Below, piece after piece: positions 1 to 10,561 of a stretch of 64,000 bases of DNA; the first letter of the stretch is position 1, and each line of letters starts with the position of its first letter. Made by a program: the position numbers and the translations under genes. The notes beneath the pieces were generated by a model, which did not search any database, had not been told where the DNA came from, and worked only from the letters and a program-made list of their open reading frames with translations. The DNA lies in NCBI RefSeq assembly GCF_026914265.1, contig NC_069133.1:10547937-10611936 (forward strand), in the 5' to 3' direction. The stretch comes from Mya arenaria (taxonomy: Eukaryota; Mollusca; Bivalvia; Myida; Myidae).

Positions 1-95
1 TAATAATTATGTTTACAGTTGTGATGGTGGTGGTGGTGGTGGTGATGATGATGACAATGATGATGCTGATAATGATGATGATGATGTATTTTCAG
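1..95. repeat. GGT/GAT trinucleotide tract in a transposase intron
   Basis: A short imperfect run of GGT and GAT triplets lies just before the splice acceptor (TATTTTCAG) of the HARBI1-like exon that starts at 96. I see no coding sequence in these bases. The upstream part of the transposase gene would lie outside the window. Confidence 0.55.
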
Positions 96-1016
96 CAAAT
101 GAAGCACAGCAACATTTCAATGATGCGCATTGCTCCACAAGAAATGTTATAGAAAGAGCCTTTGGTGTATTGAAGAGGCGATTTCATATACTAGATACAG
201 AGGTATACCAATGTTCTATGAACTCCAATGTTTTTTCAAATGCCTATGTACTAATAATTATTGTTAATTAAATGCACAACATATGTCAATCATGGTTGTT
301 TTTGAAAAAGGTATACTTGTTGAATCATAAATACATTGTATGTTGTGATTTTTTCCTTAAATCAGATCCGGATGAAGCCACTGAAAGTAAGTAAGATTGT
401 GGTATGTTGTGTTGTATTACACAACCTTGCAAAGCTGTGGGGAGAACCCGAAGAATTTCCGCTAGAGGATGACCAGCAGCCCCCTACTGTTCTGAACCAT
501 GACGATGACATATCCGGAAAGGCAGTTCGGGAGTACATTACAATGCAATACTTCAGGTTTGACTATTTTTATACTGGCTAGCTTCCTTTTCCATTTGTAA
601 AACACTAAGGCATTACATTTCCAAAAAAATACAAACAACTTATTACTAACATGTATGACATTTGTTATTAGTTTAAAAAGACCTTTTGAACTGTGTTACA
701 AATTTAAGATTTACAAGTTTTATACTGGCCCTGATAATTGAAAATTATTAAATTAAACAACACATGCATCATCAAAAAGTCATACATTTTACAAACTACT
801 TACAGGAAACTATATATGCTATATAACATATGTAAACTATCTGCAACAGGTATGAACTGCAACAACTACAACACAATTATAATATGGGTCTGACTGTAAT
901 TAAGATACACTGACATTTTTTCTGTGTTGCATGTAAATTTTTCATTAAATTACAATGCTATAAGTATTTATTACTGTTAATGAACACAAGCATTGTTTTA
1001 TTCTATTTACAGTTGA
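96..1016 (+). CDS. HARBI1-like (PIF/Harbinger) transposase, 3' exons only
   Basis: This is the C-terminal part of a DDE_Tnp_4 family nuclease, the catalytic protein of PIF/Harbinger transposons and of the domesticated gene HARBI1. Exons read 96-202, 366-556 and 1013-1016, with GT-AG borders and matching phase; the last one supplies only the stop. Two family signatures are visible: NVIERAFGVLKRRF in the first exon, which carries the conserved glutamate region, and KIVVCCVVLHNLA in the second. The 5' exons with the first catalytic aspartates lie before the window, so completeness cannot be judged. The gene runs tail to tail toward the Myb/SANT-like gene ending at 2892, the usual two-gene content of Harbinger elements. 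What is read here contains no internal stop or frameshift. Confidence 0.8.
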
Positions 1017-1509
1017 CAAGGAACATTTGACAATGATGGAGACCACTTTCATGATCATCAATTTCCACCAGGTGGTTTAAACTGATATAAATAAGTGTCT
1101 TTTATCAATGGCCCTGTGTATGTGTACATTTTAACAACAGTGGTGACCACATTTGATGAAATTGAATGCTTGTGTCTGAATTGAGTTTCTCTAGTTCATG
1201 GCATTTCATAACACTTTTATTAAACGATACTGTGATGCTTATAAACATTATTGAATGGTTGAAATTGTAGTTACAATGTATGTGATTTATTTTTGAATTT
1301 AGAGTTATATGGCATGGTAGAATTGACTGCATCATACAATTTGATTTATTTCCATAAAAAAAGACAAAAATGTACATTTTTAGTGAATAAGAAACTTATT
1401 ATTACATTGATCATTTCTGAATGTGATTATCACAAAAACCAAAATTTTATTCCAAAAGGATCATGTCTGACAAGATATCTAGCATTTACTGTTACTTTTT
1501 AAATATAAT
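1017..1509. other. AT-rich spacer, no feature seen
   Basis: This AT-rich stretch follows the transposase stop. Small open frames are present on both strands, but none has a recognisable motif or consistent splice signals. Confidence 0.5.
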
Positions 1510-1805
1510 GTGATAGTTAAAAACATTGTTACTGTTTGTTTTCATTGTTAATGTGAGTCTGTGATAGTTAAAAACATTGTTATTGTCTGTTTTCATTGTT
1601 ACTGTGAGTCTGTGATAGTTAAAAACATTGTTACTGTCTTTTTGCATTGTTAATGTGAGTCTGTGATAGTTAAAAACATTTGTTATGGTCCATTTTTAAT
1701 TGTAACTGTGAGTCTGTGATAGTTAAGAACATTTTTATGGTCCATTTTCATTACTACTGTGAGTCTGTGATAGTTAATACATTGTTACTGTCTGTTGTCA
1801 TTGTT
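1510..1805. repeat. 51-bp tandem repeat, about six copies
   Basis: A unit beginning GTGATAGTTAAAAACATTGT and ending with GTGAGTCT recurs at about 51-bp steps. Copies diverge mainly at single bases; later ones replace the central TTACTGTCTG with TTATGGTCCA. It lies between the two Harbinger genes. Confidence 0.8.
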
Positions 1806-2025
1806 AACTATGTATCAACATGTTTCTATTTTGTGAGTTGTACTGACAAAGAAAACCATGAATAATATCACAGAAACATCCACATTTTGTTCATTCTCTA
1901 CATTGCTGGTAGAAAAAACATTTTGCTGTATTACTGTGCATTGAGATGCAGATGAAGTTATATTGACAAATATGAAATTTTAAAAATATGCACAAAACAG
2001 CAACAACCGGAGATGTTTGTCAAAC

Positions 2026-2832
2026 ATTATGCCCCCATGAGCAGCATGTTGTCAGGATTGTATTGATAATTAAATGAAATATGTATTATCCGAAATGACA
2101 ATTTATTTGTCACTGACATTGTATGCCGCTGAGACAGTATCAAGACAATGACCATTCAAAGTATGAGTATAGAGCGTGTTGTGGCCATGGCCTTTGACTC
2201 TATGACCTCAAAATCCATATGAGTCATCATGCAGCTGGTCGCCAAATACTTGAATGTCAAATTTGATGGCCATGGCTGCAGGCACTGTAAAGTTATCACA
2301 CAGACAAGCTTTTTTCATTCAAGGTCACTGTGACATTGAACTTTGATCTGATGAATCCGAAAATTAAGGGGGCATCTACTGGCCAGACCCAGCCTACATG
2401 TCAAGTTTGATGATCATAGGTCCAGGCATTGTTGAAATATCACTGGGAGAAGCTTTACTACTTTTTTGCATTAAAGGTCAACGTGACCTTTAACTCTGGC
2501 TCAATGATCCCAAACTCAAAAGGGGGTCACCGTCATCTACTAGTTAGGGCCAACCTTCATGTAAAGTTTGATGATCATAGGTCAATGAATTTTTAAGTTT
2601 GCCTTAAAGGTCACTGTTGTTGACCTTTAACCTGATGACCCCTTAAATCAATATGGGTCATTTACCGTTCCGGCCCAAATTCCATATCAATATTTATGCA
2701 AAAAGCTACAGAAACAAGTTTGATGACCATAGGTCTAAGGATTGTCGAGTTATCACTCGGACAAGCTTTGGTCTACGGACGGACCGACATGTGCAAAGTA
2801 ATATACCCCTCTTCTTCAAAGGGGGGCATAAT
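2026..2832. repeat. Dispersed mollusc-type repeat with inverted ends
   Basis: The stretch starts ATTATGCCCCC and ends GGGGGGCATAAT, which are inverted copies of each other. Inside, a motif of about 150 bp recurs in diverged form, with phrases such as AAGTTTGATGATCATAGGTC and AAGGTCACTGTGACATTGA. A CGGACGGACCGACATGTGCA segment comes just before the end. I recognise this layout as a very abundant interspersed repeat of bivalve and gastropod genomes. It carries no transposase, so it is non-autonomous. Confidence 0.65.
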
Positions 2833-2891
2833 AACTTGAGTAGCATACAGCATTAAAAGTAAAAATGCAATTTCATATGAAAAGTATATCT

Positions 2892-5800
2892 TTACAGATA
2901 TTTCTCGCTTAGTAAAGTCAGCACAGTTGTTGCCGCATCAAAGAACTTCTTCTCTGACTTCTTGGCAGCTGTGGCTTCAACATAATATGTTGTCTGCACT
3001 TCCTTTAAGGTTCTTGGTTTCCTGTTTAAAACATTTGAAGAAATATCACACAGTTCATAGTGGTGAATAATCCTGAAAAAAAACTCATATACAACATACA
3101 ATTATATTGTTTTCAAGTATTCAATTATTACTCATCAATACAACAGTTAAGAATGCACTCTTGCTCCTAAATGTAATTTACCACCATTGATACAAATGTT
3201 TTGATATGTCAAAAAGGATGAATAAATGTCAAAATCAATGGTTCTTAAGAAGGGTAACAAATTTTATTTGAAAGAAAGGTGCATTAAATGTGGTATATAC
3301 ACCTTATGAGACTATAGAAGATCACAGTAAAACTTTTATCATTCACCAATCGTTTAATATTTTTTTCTGTTTTCGACTATTAAATGCACAGCTACAATAC
3401 TATCAGTATTAAAATTGATATTTTCCAAATGCATTATTTTATGAGTAGTTAAAGGTTTATCACTTAAAATATATGACTGTTGAACATGTGTTTAGATTGA
3501 TTTTGATTAATAGTGTCACTTTAAGTATTTGGTGTATTTAAAATATAAGAAAATAATGGACAATCATACTTTGACTTTGTCTTGAATTCCACATTTGGGC
3601 CAGCTGAAAATCAAAAATGATACACAAATATTACTTACTACAGCTTTTAACATTAATTTTGATTAGTGATTACTTTCATGTTTAGTAAATTCATATGACA
3701 CACTAACAAACAGTACATGGTATGGTATTATTTCCATGTTACATGTTGTACTGTTCTGTGGTAATATAATAAGAACATTGAATAACAGACCATTGTGTAT
3801 GCAAAGTGGTGGGTCATACCTGAAACAGGATTCATGCTATGTGTGAATTCTGTACAACCGTTTAACAAAAACTAATTATAATTATTGAAATACATGCACA
3901 CAATACGTCAATTGTATTCGCTGACTACTAGCTGGTAGGCTGAGCTTATTAGATCCTGCATAGCTGATCAGAGACCACTGCACATGTATGTCAATGCCAA
4001 AAAGGGAAGCAGGCATTCAACACATATACACAAGAAGGAATAGAAGTGTTGATAAATATTTTCATATAACATTTCAATCCCATCCAAATTCAGCTTGTTA
4101 CCTTTCCTTTTCCCCGTGCTACTTGGTTCTTTTGTACAGGAATTGGCAAACATATCGCAGAAAGGCATATCTGTAGATAGAAACAATTTTATAGGATATT
4201 GAGTTGTAAAAAAAGAACATACTGATTTTACACATGTATGTTGCTTTTTCCTAGTATTAAATATTCAAAAGACTGTGTTTCACTATCCATGCAGTAACAA
4301 TTAAGTAATGTAAACAAATGTTTGTTGTTGTTTTTTTCAAATAAATTACCCTTAGTGTCTTCTCGGATGTCAACCTTCGTCTCAGTACCCTCTATGTCAT
4401 CCAAGTCTGCCTCGCCTTAAAAAGTAGTAAACAAAGGAATGGTAAAGGCCATGAATTTATACATTAAAAAATATCCAAAAATGTTTAAGCTTTAATTGGC
4501 CAATTGTAATTGATTTTATTTTAACAGTTATTATTTTGTGTGTGTGTGTGGGGGGGGGGGGGGGGGGGGAGGCGTAACTTATCATAACTTATAACATTCT
4601 TTTCATTATCATGACTTTTATACCATATAAATATACCACTCATTGCCATTCAAGGTAGTCTTTAAAAAAAAAATTAAAAACATGAAGAAAAGAGTTCTAA
4701 TATATATATTTGTAATTAATCAGTTATTATACTGTATTCATATAACAGATAGATGCATGTTGCCATTCTGTGTGAATGCCATCCACTTATGCATACCCGA
4801 ACTACATGCCACCTCAAACATGCTCCAAGTCCTGGATGGACTACCAGTCAATGCTGAAATATATTTATAAAAATGAATCGATAATTAATAATGATTCAAT
4901 AATTCCCCACAGGAGCCCCGTTTTATACAGCCTATTCCATTTCCTTACAGTTATAATTATGGGTATATATTTTTTTAAGGATAACTATAAATACACTTTC
5001 TTATCATCATACTTTAAGGCCTCAAGCCTTGACAAATACGGACATTTATTAGAATGTTGGAAATTAGTGGTTTTTACCCAGAAAATGTATGTTTGTTTAC
5101 AAAAGTGCATTCTCACAAATTAGACACCCCTACGACAGACTGGTCCAACTTCAAAACACACACGGGTTTAAATGTGTAAACTTGCGATCGAGTCGAGTCA
5201 TTGTGACATTGAGAGCGGATCAATATAGGTGTACCAAAACTAATTTATAACTGCTAATATACGTATTGGATTAAATGGCATTGTTAAACTTATGTGATGA
5301 AGGAGTTCTGTTTCATATATTCACTTGTTTATCTTGGAAATATTTACCATCGAAACCTAGCAGGTTGAACGGGTCTTTTTGAGGTTCGTCCTGCCTGTTC
5401 ACGGCAACTGGAATTTGACATACATGTGATTTAAAGTGGATTCAAAAATGGATTATTTTTTTTGCGGGGGGGGGGGGGGAATGGATTGTACAAAATATTC
5501 GGTAAGTCATATTGCAATTGAAAATTTGGTTTTCGCCATAATGTTAGCTTCCTTTGAATAAACTTTATTCCAGTTGTTTATGTTTAATTATAATTAACTT
5601 AAATTATATCATAACTGTAATCAATGTTTAGTCTTTAACTTTTTCAAGGTCGATTACCGAAACTTTTATTATTACTCGCAACTAATTCTGGGCATTATCA
5701 TTAAGTCAATCATCTATGTCACATTCAGGCGCGTAGCTGGATCAAAATCAATGTGGACGCCCATTGAGGCGGCGAAGCCGCCGAAGTGCTAGGGGGGTCT

Positions 5801-8800
5801 GGGGGCATGCCCCCCCGGAATTTTTTGAAACTGTTGAATGTAAATGGTGACATCTGACGCATTTTGGAAACGTATTATTGCCTTAAAATACTGAAACAAA
5901 TTTCTCTTTTCACATCTGATTTATTTATTTGTGAACACATTCATTAAACAAAGTCAAGCCTTCGGCTTTTGCTTCCAGCGAATTTAGACACTACCTGGTC
6001 AATGTCAATGTTAACATCCCGATATACGTGCATCAGGGCAAGTCCTGTCATGCGCTCTGTCCGCATCGTCGACCTCAGGTAGGTTTTCACCCTGCGCATA
6101 ACGCTAAAGCTCCGTTCAGCAGTAGCAGATGATGCCGGCATGGTCAGAAGAATGGTGAGTACTGTATAAACTCCCTTGTAAAGATCCGGATTGGTTGATG
6201 CTACAGTTTCACACAATGTGCTTGGTTTGTCATTTTCATCCATCAATTGCCATCTAGCCTTCCACCGCCTAACCTCGTTATGGAATGACTGGTTTCCCTG
6301 AGGTAGGTCCACCGAATACCCCGCAAAAATGAGATCCACCATTCCGTCTGTGCAAAGGTTCAACTTGGATGGAATCAAGTACTGTGCACGGAATCTTTCC
6401 TCGGCCACAATCAATCTGTCGCTAAGTTCTTGACACAAATGGTCCAAGAAAGGGAAGTAGAGAGCTCGCTGCCAATACTGTTGTGGATCATTGGCCGGTG
6501 GGTTTGCCCGGTTTCGTTGGCGTTGAGCAAGACGGGGCATTGAAGGTTCAATCTCAAATTCTGCTGCAATATCTTTAGCGCTCTGAAACAATGCTTCCCA
6601 GACATTAGGGTCTGCCCTTTCGTTTTGAAACTGGCGGATGAGGGTTTGACTTTCTCGCGTTGCCTCAAGCAAATCGCAGTCGACTGCCTGAAGAAGATAA
6701 GACAACGGAACTGTACTTTGCATAACGTGCTCAGCAACGACCAGTCCGATTATGAAGTCAAACTTCATGATCGACGCCAAGTGTTGGCCTGCCTTGTCAT
6801 CGCCATCCTCCTGTAGCTGTTCAAGGGCATGAACAACAACGCTGTATGCTGACTTGAACGTTGAGAGGGCATCGGCTCGGCTAGTCCACCTAGTTTCACA
6901 CAGAGTTCTCAGTTTGGTGCGTTTCTTCAGCTTTTCCTGTGCGTCTTGGTCAGCAGCAAGTTCATCAACAAAGAAGTTTAGTCTTTTGGCCGAATAATCA
7001 AATGCAAACCCTACCTCTTGCACAGTTGTCATCACTGACCTTATGCATGGGTCCTTGCTGCTATGCATAACTGCTAGGTTGAGGCAGTGGGCTCTACAGT
7101 GTACATACAGCGCAGACGGCACCCGTTGACGAATTCGTGCCTGTACGCCCCTGTGCTTTCCAGACATATTTGCGGCACCATCATAAGCCTGAGACCGCAT
7201 CTTATCTACTTCGATTCCATGATTTTCAAGAGAGGTCAAGAGTAGTTCTGCAAGTACCTCGCCAGTTGTTCTACTTGCTTGAACAAATCCAAGAAAATCT
7301 TCACGGACTCTAAATTGCTGGGAACCGCTTCCACGTTGGACAAATCGCAGACACACGGACACCTGTTCTTTTGTTGACTTGTCGGTCGACTCATCGGCTA
7401 TAAGAGCGAAACAGACTGCATCATTGCATGCCTGCACAATTTCGATCTGTATCTGCTCAGCACACAAACAGATCAGTTCATTCTGTATGTCGGGCGATGT
7501 GTATGTTGCCCTACGATTTTCTGGAACATTTAGATGCTGTGCTAGGATAGGGTCATCTGCTGCCTTTGAATGCAGTATGGCTAAAAAATTGCTTCGTTCT
7601 TCTGTATTACCTCTGATAGCGATATTTTGCTTACCACAAAGGACGATAACTTCTATAATTTTCCTGAGAATATGGCGGTTCTGCTCCACTAGGCGTCTGT
7701 GACTGTCCGATACAGAACTTGTGATGGGTTCCATCTTACCTGATTGTATATCAAGAAAATGTTCCGCCATAGCTGTAACATTGTGATGGTTTGACTCTGC
7801 TAATTCGTGCCTCTTGACGTACTTGGCTAGGTTGGACCAATCCTTCACTGGTGTACTGATGAAAGTTTTCTCCTTCGCATCTTTCCGTCCAAATACGAAA
7901 CAGGGGGCGCAGAATAAGGCATCTGTAGAAATCGAGTATCTGAGCCAGGGGTGGTCTGTCAACCAGCTTGATGACAGCTTTCTCATTTTCCCATGGATGC
8001 TTCTACAAAAGAGAAAACAAAAGATGTATTAGTTGACCTGGTTCTGACTTCTATCAAGGAACAGTTTTCACCAAGAAGTGTCCGGTAAATTGTATTATAA
8101 ATTTACCAAAGCTCTTTTTTGATGCAACTTCCATAACCTATAAATGTTTAAAATATAATGCAACTAGGGTCTACACTATTTTGTTTACCTAACCCTGTAC
8201 CTGCTATTCGCGACTATTCATGCTTACTCAAACAGCTTGAATCCAGACCAGACGCCGAGTATCTCATCTGGATCCAAGTTTTTTTTAATACTAGAAAAAG
8301 GGTATACCAAATTTGAAGAAAATCGGACGATATTTAAAATTGAAGTAGACGATATTTTTAGCAGACGACAATTTTCGTAGCCGCCCGGCTAAGGGTAAAA
8401 AGCATGACTAAACATATATGTTACATACTTAACTAATATCGACGACGTGATCGAGATTTAAAGGTCTGTCAGACTGGGGGCGTATTCATAAAGCTTCTTA
8501 GGAAAATCTCAAATTAGAGTGATAAATTCAAAGGCAGATTTCTCGGTTTTTACCCACAACACTTCAATGAAATTGTGTATGCTCAAATGTTAAACAACGT
8601 TTTACACAAGCATGCCATGTTGCAATGAAGTATAATTGAAAATAAACTGGAAATTTGCATTTTAAATTTTTACTTGAGTTGGGGATTTTTAAATCTGCGT
8701 GTCACTTAATTGTATTTTTTTGCATTCAAAAGACAACACAACCTACCTTGAGGGAAAGTTGAACATATGGCAGTCAGTCCATGTGTCTTTCAATATCGAC

Positions 8801-10151
8801 CATTTCCACTTTGCTTCAAGTTCTCCACTTGCCGCAGTAGCTATATCAGGATATGAAGGACCACTGTGGGTAGACTTAACTGGCTGAGCCTGTCCAGGTT
8901 TGGTGCTGTCAGATTCTGTGGCAGATAGATCTAGGTCCATGCTGTTTGCATGCTCCGAAGGTGCCGTGCCGGTTGCTTCTGGGCACGCAGTCGCTGTCGC
9001 GGTTTCAAACATCCGCTTGAACATTTTGTCCAGTGTCATAGGTTTTGTTTTTTTCATTTTTTACAACAGCCCGAGGACGACCGCCATGAATTAATAAAAT
9101 ATTAAAAATATATTGACGTCACTTTCATATGTAGTGGATGACATACTAGTTGTGACGTCAAGGTTATGACCGCATAGTATGACACAGTTATCGACCGGGT
9201 CACCCAGAGTGGCGTGTAATTGACCTGATGTGCCGTTTTACTTTAAGTATTACACACTTTTTTCGTTTAAATTATTAAAAAAAAATATACTTTTATTTAT
9301 TCAATAAAAGTAAACTCGTGAAAATAATGTGCACGCCCGGGCGTCTTGGCGTAAAGGCAGCTACGCGCCTGACATTAACCTGGTTTGTATTACAACGTTG
9401 TAAAATAATAAATATCACGACTATTTAAATTTCAAAAAATCTTATAATGCATATAAAGAGTGATGAATATAAGCAAATACCTATTGCCGACTCCGATGCT
9501 GATGACCCGGGAATGCCGCTGAAGGCAGGCGTCCCCTTCATATCCTGTATTATTGCCAAAGTGGTGTCATCCGGGATAGGCATCGGCTTACCCCCACCCG
9601 TCTGCCTGGCGTTGGCATTTTCTTTGGCAACGACAGCCTTGGCACAGCTCACCATCTTTCGATGTTTTTCTTGGAGTAAATTTAAAAAAAAATCCATATT
9701 GTTTTGTATCAAATAACACTTCAAAGGCTAGTAAATAAAACATTGGATAAATAATCTTAAATAAAGCCATCAGAAATATCAAATAGGCACTGGAGGAGCA
9801 AATTAAATAAAAAAGAAAATTGCGTTTGTCATTAATTTATACTGGTATGTATTTACATATTAATTATGTTTTTATATGTGTTATATCATCAACAAAATAA
9901 CAAGATTCAATACCTTTAACCTCATCGACCGTGCGAAATGCACGGCCGACAGCATTAACTGCTTGTGTAATTTTCATCCAAGCATTGTCCTGCTGTACTT
10001 TGGTGTTTCCCCCGACTTTGTTTGCAATTTTTTTCCCTAAAAGATCGCCACAGCCGACGAAACCTTCCCTTATTGCGGCCTTTTCTACATCGGAAAAATT
10101 ACTAGATCGTTTTTTTCGATTAGCTGTGGCGTCAACTGTGAAGTCAGCCAT
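2892..10151 (-). CDS. Harbinger-type Myb/SANT-like DNA-binding accessory protein, 7 exons
   Basis: Coding exons on the minus strand are 10151-9914, 9669-9481, 5407-5348, 4415-4350, 4170-4102, 3603-3570 and 3072-2892. Every junction has GT-AG ends and matching phase, giving a 278-aa protein. The N-terminal ~80 residues (KKRSSNFSDVEKAAIREGF ... AWMKITQAVNAVG ... RTVDEVK) look like the trihelix Myb/SANT-like domain of Harbinger accessory proteins and NAIF1. Exon 2 follows with the typical basic stretch and TGGGKPMP...FSGIPG motif. The middle is acidic (LDDIEGTETKVDIRED), and the C-terminus is Lys/Ala-rich and probably helical. In known Harbinger systems this protein binds element ends and carries the transposase to the nucleus. 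The start at 10151 is the first Met before the domain. Intron 2 contains a whole hAT element. The three small middle exons are the least certain part. Confidence 0.75.
3101..5347. other. Introns of the Myb/SANT-like gene, low-complexity DNA
   Basis: Apart from the small exons at 3570-3603, 4102-4170 and 4350-4415, this is AT-rich intron sequence. A poly-G run lies at about 4551-4569 after a short GT run; another poly-G run lies in intron 2 at about 5465-5479. No other gene is seen. Confidence 0.5.
5726..9371. mobile_element. Complete autonomous hAT DNA transposon, nested in a Harbinger gene intron
   Basis: The element begins CAGGCGCGTAGCTG (5726-5739) and ends CAGCTACGCGCCTG (9358-9371), a perfect 14-bp terminal inverted repeat. 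The 5-bp sequence ACATT is repeated on both outer sides (5721-5725 and 9372-9376), consistent with a target-site duplication shorter than the 8 bp most often seen for hAT. It carries one two-exon transposase gene on the minus strand with no visible lesion. Near the left end lie two perfect palindromes: GGCGGC-GAA-GCCGCC (5768-5782) and GGGGGCATGCCCCC (5801-5814). The intact TIRs, clean duplication and open gene suggest a fairly recent insertion. Confidence 0.9.
5944..9057 (-). CDS. hAT transposase, TTF zinc finger / DUF4371 / dimerisation domain type
   Basis: Two exons, 9057-8747 and 8002-5944, join in phase across a 744-bp intron to give 789 aa. Exon 1 (about 104 aa) is a low-complexity N-terminus starting MKKTKPMTLDKMFKRMFE. 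A TTF-type zinc finger follows at about 108-142, seen as SSSWLTDHPWLRYS...FCAPCFVFG. The RNase H-like core comes next with LIADESTD (Asp near 307), QAYDGAANMSG (Asp near 378) and CRAHCLNL (406-413). The C-terminal hAT dimerisation region contains MPASSATAERSFSVMRRVK. Length and domain order match full-length members of the family related to ZMYM-like and P52rIPK-like proteins. There are no internal stops. The role is cut-and-paste transposition in the nucleus. Confidence 0.88.
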
Positions 10152-10201
10152 GTTTTTGATGTTTCAGACGACACACTGTTTACAAATACGGCAAAACGCG
10201 C

Positions 10202-10456
10202 ACTGACCGGAACCATGCTATCGATGCATTATGGGATCGTTTTGGTTAGGTTAACTATAAACTATTTGGATATCTCGATAACCGTAATGGTTAACTTAGC
10301 CGCTGCATTTTTTGCGTTTATACAAACGGATAAACGGTTTGGATAAAATGGCCAACTTGGTTAAAGTTAACCGCTGGACAACTATAACCAGCGGTTAAAT
10401 CTAACCAACTTTTATACAATTGGCTGCAGCAGATGTTTTACGGTTGAAAAATATTC
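10202..10456. other. Hairpin-rich segment, probable Harbinger right end
   Basis: TTAACCGCTGG at 10367-10377 is a perfect inverted repeat of CCAGCGGTTAA at 10388-10398. Outer matches TTGGTTA (10358-10364) and TAACCAA (10403-10409) extend it imperfectly. The segment lies about 200 bp upstream of the Myb/SANT-like start codon, where the element's terminal repeat would be expected. The matching left end lies outside the window, so the assignment is an inference. Confidence 0.4.
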
Positions 10457-10532
10457 TGGCGATTGCCGGAGTTGAACCGGGTCCGCCTTCTCAGTATAAT
10501 ATTATTTAGCAGAAGTCAAGACTACATGGCCA
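10457..10532 (-). repeat. tRNA-like (SINE-head) fragment
   Basis: On the minus strand the segment reads GGCGGACCCGGTTCAACTCC, a tRNA T-arm/B-box (GGTTCAANNC), followed by GGCAATCGCC. A related copy lies at 46093-46175. No clean cloverleaf forms, so this is a tRNA-derived repeat rather than a functional tRNA gene. It sits about 30 bp from the start of the 42-bp minisatellite. Confidence 0.45.
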
Positions 10533-10561
10533 CGGAGGCAACTGACATTGTCAAGTTATTG

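Noticed and set aside
8478..8710. A MITE inside the hAT intron (GGGGGCGTATTCATAAAGC start)
   Set aside because: The start resembles some MITE ends, but I could not find a convincing inverted partner or target duplication.
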